A stretch of DNA of 64,000 nucleotides from positions 45,461-109,460 of the forward strand of contig NZ_NBYK01000012.1 of assembly GCF_002197985.1 (NCBI RefSeq). The letters run 5' to 3'. The notes under the pieces were generated by a model that worked only from the letters and a program-made list of their open reading frames with translations, made no database searches and was not told the origin of the DNA. Shown piece by piece: positions 25,959-35,345 of the stretch; the stretch's first letter is position 1; the number at the start of each line of letters is the position of its first letter. The DNA is from Halopseudomonas aestusnigri (lineage in GTDB: Bacteria > Pseudomonadota > Gammaproteobacteria > Pseudomonadales > Pseudomonadaceae). The translations under genes were made by a program, and so were the position numbers.

Positions 25959-26225
25959 TCAGTCCTTCTTTTTCAAGCGCGGGTTGGGGAAGAACTGCAC
26001 CGTCTGACTGCTCGGCTTCTTTGGTACCTTGCGTGCCTCGTTGACCCGGGTGGTCAGCTCTTTGGGTACCGAGTTGCCGCGGGCATCCAGCGTGTCGGCA
26101 TAGCCGCACTCCACGCATTCGCGGTGCGGTACGCCATCTTCCTCGTACATCTTGATGGTATCCATCGCGCTGCACGCCGGGCAGACCGCGCCGGCGATGA
26201 AGCGCTTGATCGGTTGCTGGTTCAT
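25959..26225 (-). CDS. yheV: YheV-family putative zinc-ribbon protein
   Basis: An 88-residue protein with a four-cysteine zinc ribbon, CPAC (residues 15-18) and CVEC (about 37-40), then a basic tail ending LKKKD. The spacing fits the YheV/DUF2387 family. The start overlaps the prlC stop (ATGA), so it is translated with oligopeptidase A. The same pair is adjacent in other pseudomonads and in enterobacteria, suggesting a linked but unknown role. Confidence 0.87.
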   Translation of the reverse strand: MNQQPIKRFIAGAVCPACSAMDTIKMYEEDGVPHRECVECGYADTLDARGNSVPKELTTRVNEARKVPKKPSSQTVQFFPNPRLKKKD

Positions 26226-28264
26226 GCGGCTTCTCCGGTCAGGCCCGAGTGGCGCAGCAGCGGATCGATTGACGGCTCACGACCACGGAAGGCGACGAAC
26301 AGCGCCATCGGCGCTTCGCTGCCGCCACGGGCAAGAATGTTGTCGCGGAAGGCGCGGCCGGTCTCGGCGTTCAGCACCCCTTCCTCCTCGAAGCGCGAAA
26401 AGGCATCTGCCGACAGCACTTCTGCCCACTTGTAGCTGTAGTAACCAGCTGCATAGCCACCGGCAAAGATATGGCTGAAGCCATTCTGGAAGCGGTTGAA
26501 CGACGGTACCCTGATGACCGCAATCTCATCGCGAACCTGATCCAGTACCTGCTGCACGCTCAGCTCGGGGTGCTTGCGCACATGCAACTCAAAGTCGAAC
26601 AGCGAGAACTCGATCTGACGCAGCATGCCGAGGCCGGACTGGAAGTTCTTGGCCGCCAGCATCTTGTCCAGCAGGTCCTGCGGCAACGGCTCGCCGGTTT
26701 CATAGTGGCTGGAGATCAGCGCCAGGCCTTCCTGCTCCCAGCACCAGTTTTCCATGAACTGGCTCGGCAGCTCGACCGCATCCCAGGCCACGCCATTGAT
26801 GCCGCTGGCAGAGGCGTAGTTCACCCGAGTCAGCAAATGGTGCAGGCCGTGGCCGAACTCGTGGAACAGGGTGGTGACTTCGTCGTGGGTCAGCAATGCC
26901 GGCTTGCCGCCGACCGCCGGAGTGAAGTTGCAGACCAGATAGGCGATGGGGCGCTGCAGTGCGCCGTCGGGCAACAGGCGCCGGTCACGGCAGCCATCCA
27001 TCCAGGCGCCGCCGCGCTTGTTGGCGCGGGCATACAGATCAAGGAAGAAGCGGCCGATGACTTCGCCCTGCTCGATCACCTCGAACAGGCGCGCGTCCTT
27101 GTGCCAGCGCTCGAACTCGGCGACTTCGCGCAGTTCGATGCCATACAGTTTCTGGACGATGGCGAACATGCCGTTGATCACGGTATCGATCGGGAAGTAG
27201 GGACGCAGCATTTCCTGGGAAATGGCGTAACGCTGCTGGCGCAGCTGTTCGCTGTAGAAGCCAACATCCCAGGGCTGCAGGTCGTCGCAGCCCTGTTCTG
27301 CGGCAAAAGCCTTCAGGGCGGCCAGGTCCTGTTTCGCGAACGGCTTGCTGCGCTCACCCAGATCACGCAGGAAGCCGAGCACCTGATCGGTGCTTTCGGC
27401 CATCTTGGTCGCCAGTGACAGCTCTGCATAGTTGGCAAAACCCAGCAGCTCGGCCAGCTCCTGACGTAATACGAGAATCTCGTCGATCACCGGGCCATTG
27501 TCGAACTGGCCGGCGTTGGGGCCTTGATCGGAGGCGCGGGTACAGAAGGCGGTATAGACCTCCTGACGCAGGGCGCGGTCGGTGGCGTAGGTCATCACCG
27601 GGAAGTAGCTGGGGAACTCCAGGGTAATGAGCCAGCCGTCCAGCTCGCGGGCTTCGGCGGCCTGTTTGGCCTGCGCCAGCGCGGACTCGGGCAGGCCGTC
27701 CAGCTGGGCCGCGTCGGTGATGTGCTTGGTCCAGGCCTGGGTGGCGTCGAGCACCTGATTGGAGAAGGTGCTCTGCAACTCGGACAGACGCATCTGCAGC
27801 TCGCCGTAGCGCTTCTGCTGCTCCGGCGGCAGGGCGATGCCGGACAGCTTGAAGTCGCGCAGGGCGTGTTCAAGGATGGTCTGCTGGGCCTTGTCCAGCG
27901 TGGCGAACTCGTCGCTGGAGGCGAGCTGCTGGTAGGCTTCAAACAGCGCCTGATTCTGGCCCATCTCGGTGTAGTACTGGCTCAGCAGCGGCAGGCAGCT
28001 TTCATAGGCTTCACGCAGCTCGGGGCTGTTCATGACCGCATTGAGATGGCTGACCGGCGACCAGGCACGGCCAAGGCGTTCGCCCATGTCATCCTGCGGC
28101 TCGATCAGGTTGGCCCAGGTCCATTGCGCTGGAGGGTTGGCCAGCAGGGCATCGAGCTGTGCGCGGTTGTCAGCCAGAATCTGCTCTATGGCCGGTTTGA
28201 CGTGCTCGGCACGGATCTCGGCAAAGGGCGGCAGATCGTAGGGTTGCAGCAGCGGATTGGGCAT
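26222..28264 (-). CDS. prlC: Oligopeptidase A
   Basis: A 680-residue cytosolic M3-family zinc metallopeptidase that degrades short peptides, including cleaved signal peptides. The zinc motif is HEFGHGLHHLL (about 466-476), with the third ligand glutamate about 28 residues on in the ASGINGVAWDAVELPSQ region. Length matches E. coli PrlC (680). Starts at ATG 28264 and overlaps yheV by 4 bp downstream. It is divergent from the gamma-carbonic anhydrase gene, an arrangement shared with P. aeruginosa. Confidence 0.94.
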   Translation of the reverse strand: MPNPLLQPYDLPPFAEIRAEHVKPAIEQILADNRAQLDALLANPPAQWTWANLIEPQDDMGERLGRAWSPVSHLNAVMNSPELREAYESCLPLLSQYYTEMGQNQALFEAYQQLASSDEFATLDKAQQTILEHALRDFKLSGIALPPEQQKRYGELQMRLSELQSTFSNQVLDATQAWTKHITDAAQLDGLPESALAQAKQAAEARELDGWLITLEFPSYFPVMTYATDRALRQEVYTAFCTRASDQGPNAGQFDNGPVIDEILVLRQELAELLGFANYAELSLATKMAESTDQVLGFLRDLGERSKPFAKQDLAALKAFAAEQGCDDLQPWDVGFYSEQLRQQRYAISQEMLRPYFPIDTVINGMFAIVQKLYGIELREVAEFERWHKDARLFEVIEQGEVIGRFFLDLYARANKRGGAWMDGCRDRRLLPDGALQRPIAYLVCNFTPAVGGKPALLTHDEVTTLFHEFGHGLHHLLTRVNYASASGINGVAWDAVELPSQFMENWCWEQEGLALISSHYETGEPLPQDLLDKMLAAKNFQSGLGMLRQIEFSLFDFELHVRKHPELSVQQVLDQVRDEIAVIRVPSFNRFQNGFSHIFAGGYAAGYYSYKWAEVLSADAFSRFEEEGVLNAETGRAFRDNILARGGSEAPMALFVAFRGREPSIDPLLRHSGLTGEAA

Positions 28265-28392
28265 GGCGGGTATCCTGATTCGATCGATGACTTACAATGC
28301 GCCCATGGTAATCAACTCCGGCGCGCTTGGCATCGTGACTTCGTTAGAAGTTCTCAATGACGGCGATAGCCGCAAAATTCAAGGGTGATGCG

Positions 28393-28938
28393 ATGAACGT
28401 ACGTGGCTTCAGGGACTGGCAGCCGGTGCTGGGTGACCGGGTGTTTGTTGATCCGTCGGCGGTGGTATTGGGCGACGTGCACCTCGGTGACGATTGCTCG
28501 GTCTGGCCCGGCGCGATCATTCGTGGCGACATGCACAGCATTCGCATTGGTGCGCGTACCAGCGTGCAGGATGGCAGTGTGCTGCACATCACCCACGCGG
28601 GGCCGTTCAACCCGGATGGTTATCCGCTGAGCATCGGCGATGACGTGACCATTGGCCACAAGGTGCTGCTGCATGGCTGCAGCATCGGCAGCCGGGTACT
28701 GGTCGGCATGGGCAGCATTGTCATGGATGGCGCGGTGGTCGAAGACGAGGTGATCATCGGTGCCGGCTCTCTGGTGCCGGCCAAGCGCACACTGGAAAGT
28801 GGTTATCTGTATATGGGCAGCCCGGCCAAACAGGTGCGCCCGTTGACCGATAAGGAACGTGAGTTCTTCACCTACTCGGCGGCCAACTACGTACGGCTGA
28901 AGGATCAGCACCTGCTGGAAAACTGGGCCTCCAGCTGA
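28393..28938 (+). CDS. yrdA: Gamma-carbonic anhydrase-like hexapeptide-repeat protein (YrdA type)
   Basis: A 181-residue left-handed beta-helix protein built from hexapeptide repeats. Metal-binding histidines of the gamma-carbonic anhydrase family are visible in VLHITHAG, IGHKVLLHGC and the sequence around them. Members such as YrdA and CaiE-like proteins trimerise and bind zinc or another metal; catalytic activity is often not demonstrated. I start at ATG 28393 rather than 28357, because the shorter product aligns with YrdA and GGTG lies just upstream. Confidence 0.88.
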   Translation: MNVRGFRDWQPVLGDRVFVDPSAVVLGDVHLGDDCSVWPGAIIRGDMHSIRIGARTSVQDGSVLHITHAGPFNPDGYPLSIGDDVTIGHKVLLHGCSIGSRVLVGMGSIVMDGAVVEDEVIIGAGSLVPAKRTLESGYLYMGSPAKQVRPLTDKEREFFTYSAANYVRLKDQHLLENWASS

Positions 28939-28991
28939 GGCGGGCTTCGCTATACTGCATCGCTACGGACAGTCATCGGACAGGAAAGCCA

Positions 28992-30062
28992 TTGGATTCG
29001 GAGCACGGAATACATCGACGGGCGGCAGCCGGGCTGGAAGATTCTGCCCGGCGCTCATTGCTGCGTCTTATCTTCGCCTGCACTGGTGTCGTACTCTGCG
29101 GCTTTGCGCTGCTGCAGTTTGGCAATGACAATACCGGGCTGGCAACGCTGGAAATCATCGTTGGCCTGTTCCTGCTGTGGTCGGCCCGCACAGTCATGCG
29201 GGTCCGCTGGCTGACGCCCTGGATCTACGGCTACCTGTTGCCTACCTTCTGCTTTCAGCTCTATATCATGCTGATGCCCGAGGCGTCGGTTACCGCGTTT
29301 GTCTGGGTGTATATGGTGCCGGTGCTCGCCTATCTGCTGCTGGGGCGCCGTGCCGGATTGCTGCTGTCGATCCCGTTCATGGTCGCGGCCCTGCTGCTTT
29401 ATCTGTGGCGCTATGCCGACCCGGAATCGGCTGCCGGGCTGATTGATATCGGCAACGCTGTAATCTGCGGCCTGATGATTCTGCTGTTCGTGCACTTTTA
29501 CGAGGGCCGGCGCGCGGTGGCGCAGCAATCGCTGCAGCGCATGGCGGAAATGGATGGATTGACCGGTGTATTCAATCGCGCCCGTTTTCATCAGTTGCTT
29601 GCCCAGTGCATCGAGCAGAGTCAGCGCAGCAGCGACGAGTTTGCCCTGGTGCTGCTGGATGTCGATCATTTCAAGCAGGTCAATGACAGCTGGGGCCACG
29701 AAGCGGGCGACCGTGCCCTGCAGCACTTGTGCCGGGTGCTGGGGCAGCGCCTGCGCGGCACCGATGTGATCGGGCGGTTGGGTGGCGAGGAGTTCGGGTT
29801 GTTGTTGCGCAATACCGACGCGGTGGCTGCCGAACAACTGGTGCAGACGCTGTGCCAGCAGCTTGAGCGTTCGCCGCTGGTCTGGCAGGGCCAGGCGCTG
29901 CCGATTACGGCTACTTTCGGGGTGGCCTGCTGGCCCCGGGACGCACGTGATGCTGGCGGTCTGTACCGCTGCGCCGATCAGCGTCTCTACCGCGGCAAGG
30001 CCTACGGTCGCAATCGGGTGATCAGTTCCGGCGGAGCACTGTCGGTCAGCGATATTGCCTGA
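28992..30062 (+). CDS. Membrane-anchored diguanylate cyclase
   Basis: A 356-residue protein with about six membrane helices between residues 24 and 170, then a cytosolic GGDEF domain. The active site is GGEEF (264-268) with an RxxD inhibitory site (RGTD, 255-258) five residues before it. The N-terminal sensor resembles no family I can name with certainty; it is of the MASE kind. The start is a TTG at 28992 with AGGAAAG upstream; no ATG lies in frame before about residue 69, which would remove two helices. It ends at a hairpin terminator. Confidence 0.87.
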   Translation: MDSEHGIHRRAAAGLEDSARRSLLRLIFACTGVVLCGFALLQFGNDNTGLATLEIIVGLFLLWSARTVMRVRWLTPWIYGYLLPTFCFQLYIMLMPEASVTAFVWVYMVPVLAYLLLGRRAGLLLSIPFMVAALLLYLWRYADPESAAGLIDIGNAVICGLMILLFVHFYEGRRAVAQQSLQRMAEMDGLTGVFNRARFHQLLAQCIEQSQRSSDEFALVLLDVDHFKQVNDSWGHEAGDRALQHLCRVLGQRLRGTDVIGRLGGEEFGLLLRNTDAVAAEQLVQTLCQQLERSPLVWQGQALPITATFGVACWPRDARDAGGLYRCADQRLYRGKAYGRNRVISSGGALSVSDIA

Positions 30063-30116
30063 CGCCGTTTCGGCCAGAGGATTGGCAGACAATCAGGTCT
30101 GTGAATAGTAGGCCTG

Positions 30117-30145
30117 CCGGGGCTGGTAGCGGCCCCGGTTCGTTT
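30117..30145 (+). terminator. Terminator after the membrane diguanylate cyclase
   Basis: CCGGGGC (30117-30123) pairs with GCCCCGG (30132-30138), followed by TTCGTTT. Confidence 0.7.
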
Positions 30146-30204
30146 ATGATCCGGGGGTTCGCGGAGGTTTCCGCCCATTCACTCATTCATGCAAGAGGCA
30201 TCAC

Positions 30205-31227
30205 ATGTCTGCTCATATCAACCGCAAGATCGTGCTCAACAAGCGCCCGCAGGGCGAAATTCAGGATGGTGATCTGGTTCTGAAGGAAGAACCTGTTCGT
30301 GAGCTCAAGGATGGTGAGGTTCTGATCAAGACCCTGTGGCTGTCGCTTGACCCCTACATGCGTCCGCGCATGAACGACAGCAAGGGCTACATGGACCCGA
30401 TTGAAATCGGCGCGCCGATTGTCGGCGAAAGCGTTGGCCGCGTTGTCGAGTCCAAGTCTGAAAACTATGCAGTGGGTGACGTTGTGACTGTCTACTCCGG
30501 CTGGCAGGAGTACTGCATCATTCCGGGCAACGCCCCTATGGTTTACAAGATCAAGGATCAGGGCGTGCCGCTGCAGGCTTACCTGGGTGTGGCCGGTATG
30601 CCGGGCCGCACCGGTTACTGCGGTCTGATGTATGTGGGTAAGCCCAAGGCTGGCGAAACCGTCGTGGTTGCCGCTGCGTCCGGTCCGGTCGGTACCGTGG
30701 TTGGCCAGACCGCCAAGCAGGAAGGCTGCCGTGTTGTCGGCATCGCCGGTGGCCCCGAGAAGTGCCGCTATGTCGTGGAAGAACTCGGTTTCGACGCCTG
30801 CATCGACTACAAGGCCGGTAACCTGGATGCGGATTTGGCCGCAGCCTGTCCGAACGGCATCGACGTGTATTTCGAGAACGTCGGTGGCGAGGTAGCCAAG
30901 GCGGTAGCCAAGCTGATCAACCCGGGTGCCCGCGTGCCGATCTGTGGTTATGTATCGGCCTATAACGCCGAAGACCAGAGCAAGGTCGAAACCCCGTTCC
31001 ATATCTTTGGTGCGCTTGATCCCAAGCCGGAACACCGCTTCTTCCTGGTCACCGAATGGCAGGACAAGCATCAGGAAATCACTGCGCTGCTGGCTGGTCA
31101 GGTCGCATCGGGTGCGCTGAAGTACAGCGAGACCGTTGCCGAGGGTCTGGAGAACGCGGTTGAGGCGTTCAAGGGCATGCTCAAGGGCAAGAACTTCGGC
31201 AAGCAGCTGGTTCATATTGCCGACTGA
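30205..31227 (+). CDS. curA: CurA/YncB-like NADP-dependent oxidoreductase
   Basis: A 340-residue medium-chain reductase without zinc, reducing activated alkenes such as enals, enones or curcumin. The nucleotide fold reads VVVAAASGPVGTVVGQTAKQ (about 151-170) with AGGPEKCRYV for the NADP phosphate; DPYMRPRM and GYVSAYN are typical of the CurA group. Codon use is strongly biased to AAC, AAG, GGT and GTT, more than in neighbouring genes, suggesting high expression. The gene stands alone between two hairpins. Confidence 0.88.
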   Translation: MSAHINRKIVLNKRPQGEIQDGDLVLKEEPVRELKDGEVLIKTLWLSLDPYMRPRMNDSKGYMDPIEIGAPIVGESVGRVVESKSENYAVGDVVTVYSGWQEYCIIPGNAPMVYKIKDQGVPLQAYLGVAGMPGRTGYCGLMYVGKPKAGETVVVAAASGPVGTVVGQTAKQEGCRVVGIAGGPEKCRYVVEELGFDACIDYKAGNLDADLAAACPNGIDVYFENVGGEVAKAVAKLINPGARVPICGYVSAYNAEDQSKVETPFHIFGALDPKPEHRFFLVTEWQDKHQEITALLAGQVASGALKYSETVAEGLENAVEAFKGMLKGKNFGKQLVHIAD

Positions 31228-31238
31228 TGTTGTCGTAA

Positions 31239-31268
31239 CTATCTCGGGCGCTGCTGCGCCCGGGATAG
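31239..31268 (+). terminator. Hairpin after the CurA-like gene
   Basis: CTATCTCGGGCG pairs with CGCCCGGGATAG around a CTGCTG loop, 12 bp past the stop. The T tract behind it is poor. A second hairpin follows at 31285-31306 (TGCACACCC / GGGTTGTGCA). Confidence 0.55.
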
Positions 31269-31489
31269 TGCACTTCTCCTCTCCTGCACACCCTTCCGGG
31301 TTGTGCATATTCGCCTTTCTGGCGACGACTTTCTGACCAAATCGACGATTTTTGGTACAGAACCTGCAAGGCTCTGCACTATCCTGAGCCGCATGGCGCG
31401 AAACTGGTCGGCCGCTGCACCAGTGGGGTGCATGACCTGAGCAGTTGCGCTATCAAAGTGCCAGTTACCAAATGGAACAGGTATCTCCC

Positions 31490-34400
31490 ATGCCCATCCC
31501 GATGCTCGATGTTCTGTGGTTGGTTTTGTGTGCCGGACTGGTATTCAACATGCAGATCGGCTTTCTCTGTCTGGAGTCGGGGCTGACTCGCAGCAAAAAT
31601 GCCATCAACGTTGCGGTCAAGAACATGGCTGACCTGAGCGTTGCCATTTTTTGCTACTGGCTGTTCGGTTTCGGTTTGATGTTCGGGGCCACTGCCGGCG
31701 GCTGGTATGGCGAGGGCTTCTCCATGCTGCCCTTTGCCGATACCTGGCATTCGGCGTTCTTTCTGTTCCAGGCGATGTTCTGTACCACGGCAGCGACCAT
31801 CGTGTCGGGTGCCGCTGCCGAGCGCATGCGTTTTGCGTCCTATCTGCTGGTGACATTGATCATTGCCGGCTTCATTTACCCGCTGTTTGGTCACTGGGCC
31901 TGGGGCGGCGTCTTTGCCGATGGCCTTGGCTGGCTGGCCGAACGCGGCTTTGTCGATTTTGCCGGTTCTACCGTGGTGCACGGGGTAGGCGGCTGGGTGG
32001 CGCTGGCGGTAATTCTGATTCTGGGCCCGCGCCAGGGGCGTTTTGAGCAGGACCGGGACGGGCGCAGCATGCCCGGATCGAACCTGCCGCTGGCGATGCT
32101 GGGCGCGTTGATGCTGATGTTTGGCTGGTTCGGCTTCAACGGCGGCAGCACGCTGAGTTTTGATGGCCGGGTGCCGGGCATCATCGCCAACACGGTATTG
32201 GCCGCCATTGCCGGAACCCTGGGCGGCATGGTGATGTCCTGGCTGCGCTGGCGACTGGTCGATCCGGTCTACCCGCTCAACGGCATGATTGCCGGTATGG
32301 TTGCGGTAACCGCCGGCGCGCATGTTGTCGATGCGTCGGCTGCGTTCTTTATCGGCCTGATCGGTGCGGTCGTGATGTATATGGCGGACCGGTTGCTGCT
32401 TCGGTTTCAGATTGATGATGCGGTCGGTGCCGTGCCGGTGCACCTGGCCAGCGGTATCTGGGGCACGCTGGCGGTGGCGCTGTTCGCCGATCTGGGTGCG
32501 CTGGGCACCGGGCTGACCCGTAGCCAGCAGTTTATTGCCCAGCTGGAAGGGGTGCTGGTTGCCGGGGTGTGGGCCTTCGGGTTGACCTGGCTGCTGTTGC
32601 GCGCGGTCAATCGCTTCTGGCCGATGCGGGTAACGCCGGACGATGAGCTGGCTGGCCTGAACGTATCCGAGCATGGCGCCCGTACCGAACTGATCGAGCT
32701 GCTCGAAGCAATGGCCGCCCATCAGCGCGATGGCCGGTTTGAGCGGGATGTGCCGGTCGAACCCTTTACCGAGGTGGGCCAGATCGCGGCGCAGTACAAC
32801 AAGGTCATTCACGCCCTGCGCCGCGCCGTGGGCGTGACCCAAAGCATCATCCGTGACATTCGCGACGGCGTGGTTACCTGTAACCGGGACGGCATCCTTG
32901 CGACCTGCAACCCCGGAGCCGAGCGCCTGTTCGGGCTGCCCGCCGGTGCCCTGATCGGCCAGCCGATGGCGCGTCTGGTGGCGGAGCGTGACTGGTCTGG
33001 CCTGCCCTTGCCGGAAGCCGGCAGCGAGATCAAGCAGGAGGTGCTGTTCAGTCGCAACGACCATGATCAGTTTGTTGCCGAGTTGACGGTCAGCAGCGGG
33101 TCACTGGAGGACGACCTGTATACGTGCATGATCCGTGATATCACCGAGCGTCGGCGTATCGAGCAACAGCTGTTTCAGGAGAAGATGCTGGCGCAGGTGA
33201 CCCTGGCCTCGATCGGCGACGGTGTGATTACCACCGGTCCGGATGCGCGCGTGCGCTACCTCAACCCGATAGCGGAACAGCTGACTGGCTGGCGCGAGGC
33301 TGATGCGGCAGGAAAACCGCTGGATGAGGTGTATTGCCTGTTCGAGGAAAGCACCGGAGAAAAACTGCTCAATCCGGTCAGTGCCATGTTGCGGCGTTAC
33401 CGGCAGGCACTGAGCCGCCCGGCCGGCAGTATGAACCAGCTGCGCCGGCGTGATGGCAGCGAAGTGACGGTGCAGGATGCGGTGGCGCCGATCCGCGATG
33501 CCGAAGGGCACATCATTGGCGCTGTGCTGACCTTTCGCGATGTGACTGTCAACCGCCGGCTGGCGCTCGAGCTGTCTCATCAGGCAGCCCATGACACCCT
33601 GACCGGCCTGGTCAACCGCAAGGAGTTCGAGCGTCGGGTGGCCCAGGCGCTGCAGCGCGGGCCGGGCGCGCGCGTCGATCAGGTGCTGTGCTATATGGAT
33701 CTCGATCAGTTCAAGATCGTCAATGATACCTGTGGTCACGCGGCCGGAGACGAGCTGTTGCGGCAACTGGCCAAGCTGTTCCAGTCGCACATTCGCAGTT
33801 CAGACGTGCTGGCGCGCCTCGGTGGCGACGAGTTTGGCTTGCTGCTCAGTGGTTGCACGCTGGAAGAGGCCATTCCGGTGGTTGATGGCATCCGTGCGTT
33901 GGTCGAAGAGTACCGGTTCAGCTGGGAAGGGAAGACGTTTGCGGTCGGGGTCAGTATCGGCCTGGTCCAGATCGAAGAGCAGGTGGCCAGTCTCGATGTG
34001 CTGCTCAGCGCCGCAGACAGCGCCTGTTATGCGGCCAAGGACGCCGGTCGCAACCGTATTCACCTGTATCAGGCCGATGATGCGCAGATGCAGGAGCGGC
34101 GCGGTGAGATGCAATGGGTCAATCGCTTGCGTCAGGCACTGGATGCCGATCTGCTGCGGCTCTACGTGCAGCCCATTTACGCTATCAGCGAGCGCGAGAC
34201 CCAGCCTGGCTATGAGGTGCTGGTGAGAATGCTTGGTGAGGATGGTCGTATCATCCCGCCGGGAGCGTTCATGCCGGCTGCCGAGCGCTATGATCTGGCG
34301 TCGGCCATCGACCGTTGGGTGGTGGGCAACTTTCTGGCCTGGCTCGGGGATTACAGCCGACGGCATGGCGTTGCACTGGGCAGCTACTCGATCAACCTGT

Positions 34401-34879
34401 CGGCGGCGTCGATTGGTGAGGAGAGTTTTCTCGACTTCGTGTTGGCGGCGATCGAACGTCACGGCGTGCCAGCCCAATTGATCTGCTTCGAGATTACCGA
34501 GACCAGTGCCATTGCCAATCTGAACAAGGCCATCGTCTTTATGCAGCGGCTAAAGGATATCGGCTGTCAGTTTGCGCTGGATGACTTTGGCTCGGGACTG
34601 TCGTCGTTCGCGTATCTCAAGTCGCTGCCGGTGGATTTTCTGAAGATCGACGGGGTGTTCGTCAAGGACATCGTGGCGGATCCGATTGCCCGGGCGATGG
34701 TCGCGTCGATCAATACCATCGGCCACGAAATGGGCCTGCAGACGGTTGCCGAGTTTGTCGAAACCGAGGCCATTCTGGACCAGCTGCGCGAGCTGGGGGT
34801 GGACTATGCCCAGGGTTATTTCCTCGGGCACCCGCAACCCTTGAGCGAGCTGGATGGCGTGCGGATGATGCCGCGCTAG
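31490..34879 (+). CDS. Ammonium transporter fused to PAS-PAS-GGDEF-EAL
   Basis: A 1129-residue protein. Residues 1-375 form a complete Amt/Rh channel of about eleven helices. The pore twin histidines are H164 (DFAGSTVVH) and H318 (VPVHLASG); the gate-region phenylalanines (LFQAMF, MFGWFGFNGG) are also present, so conduction looks possible. A linker (about 390-445) leads to two PAS domains (about 450-550 and 565-690). A GGDEF domain follows with intact GGDEF at 778-782 and RSSD inhibitory site at 769-772. The C-terminal EAL domain has EVLVR, NLSA, EITET, DDFGSG, KIDG and QGYFLG, so phosphodiesterase activity is likely. ATG 31490 has AGG upstream; 31472 and TTG 31445 are alternatives. Confidence 0.9.
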   Translation: MPIPMLDVLWLVLCAGLVFNMQIGFLCLESGLTRSKNAINVAVKNMADLSVAIFCYWLFGFGLMFGATAGGWYGEGFSMLPFADTWHSAFFLFQAMFCTTAATIVSGAAAERMRFASYLLVTLIIAGFIYPLFGHWAWGGVFADGLGWLAERGFVDFAGSTVVHGVGGWVALAVILILGPRQGRFEQDRDGRSMPGSNLPLAMLGALMLMFGWFGFNGGSTLSFDGRVPGIIANTVLAAIAGTLGGMVMSWLRWRLVDPVYPLNGMIAGMVAVTAGAHVVDASAAFFIGLIGAVVMYMADRLLLRFQIDDAVGAVPVHLASGIWGTLAVALFADLGALGTGLTRSQQFIAQLEGVLVAGVWAFGLTWLLLRAVNRFWPMRVTPDDELAGLNVSEHGARTELIELLEAMAAHQRDGRFERDVPVEPFTEVGQIAAQYNKVIHALRRAVGVTQSIIRDIRDGVVTCNRDGILATCNPGAERLFGLPAGALIGQPMARLVAERDWSGLPLPEAGSEIKQEVLFSRNDHDQFVAELTVSSGSLEDDLYTCMIRDITERRRIEQQLFQEKMLAQVTLASIGDGVITTGPDARVRYLNPIAEQLTGWREADAAGKPLDEVYCLFEESTGEKLLNPVSAMLRRYRQALSRPAGSMNQLRRRDGSEVTVQDAVAPIRDAEGHIIGAVLTFRDVTVNRRLALELSHQAAHDTLTGLVNRKEFERRVAQALQRGPGARVDQVLCYMDLDQFKIVNDTCGHAAGDELLRQLAKLFQSHIRSSDVLARLGGDEFGLLLSGCTLEEAIPVVDGIRALVEEYRFSWEGKTFAVGVSIGLVQIEEQVASLDVLLSAADSACYAAKDAGRNRIHLYQADDAQMQERRGEMQWVNRLRQALDADLLRLYVQPIYAISERETQPGYEVLVRMLGEDGRIIPPGAFMPAAERYDLASAIDRWVVGNFLAWLGDYSRRHGVALGSYSINLSAASIGEESFLDFVLAAIERHGVPAQLICFEITETSAIANLNKAIVFMQRLKDIGCQFALDDFGSGLSSFAYLKSLPVDFLKIDGVFVKDIVADPIARAMVASINTIGHEMGLQTVAEFVETEAILDQLRELGVDYAQGYFLGHPQPLSELDGVRMMPR

Positions 34880-35247
34880 CGACCGGCAGGAGGCTGCGGT
34901 TCGGCGCGTGTCCATAACCAGAGCGCAACGCAACAGAGAAATGGCGGCAGGCTCCAGCGCAGCCAGTCGGGGGCGGGCAGCAGCCAGATCATGACTACGC
35001 TGCTGAGCATCAGCAGACTTGCGGCCCATTTCGCCTGCCGCGGAACAGCGCGGCGCGTACGCCAGTCACGAATCAGCGGGCCGTAATGCGGGTGCAGCAG
35101 CAGGCGGGCCTCCAGCTCCGGCCAGCCGCGTGCCGAGGCCCAGGCGGCGACCAGCAGAAAGGGGGTGGTGGGCAAACCGGGAACCACGACACCGATGGCG
35201 CCGAGGGCGACGCACAGTGATGCCAGTGAGCGCCAGAACCAGATCAT
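34876..35247 (-). CDS. ybaN: YbaN/DUF454 inner-membrane protein
   Basis: A 123-residue membrane protein with about four hydrophobic segments. The DUF454 signature GVVVPGLPTTPFLLVAAWASARG (about 19-41) and a following HPHYGPLIRDW are clear. Function is unknown. It converges with the Amt-fusion gene, the two overlapping by 4 bp at their stop codons. Confidence 0.85.
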   Translation of the reverse strand: MIWFWRSLASLCVALGAIGVVVPGLPTTPFLLVAAWASARGWPELEARLLLHPHYGPLIRDWRTRRAVPRQAKWAASLLMLSSVVMIWLLPAPDWLRWSLPPFLCCVALWLWTRAEPQPPAGR

Positions 35248-35345
35248 GGGCTGGCCGGTTGGGAACAGATGAAGTAGGGCATGGCTGTCGATCCGCAGAA
35301 CTCGGGGTCAGCTTATCTCGAAGTGCCAGCGCATGTCTCGGCGGC

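Noticed and set aside
31228-31489. Cyclic-di-GMP riboswitch or sigma-54 promoter upstream of the Amt fusion gene
   Set aside because: No GEMM core sequence is present. The closest sigma-54-like string (CTGGCGACGACTTTCTG) lacks the GC at -12. Only simple hairpins were found.
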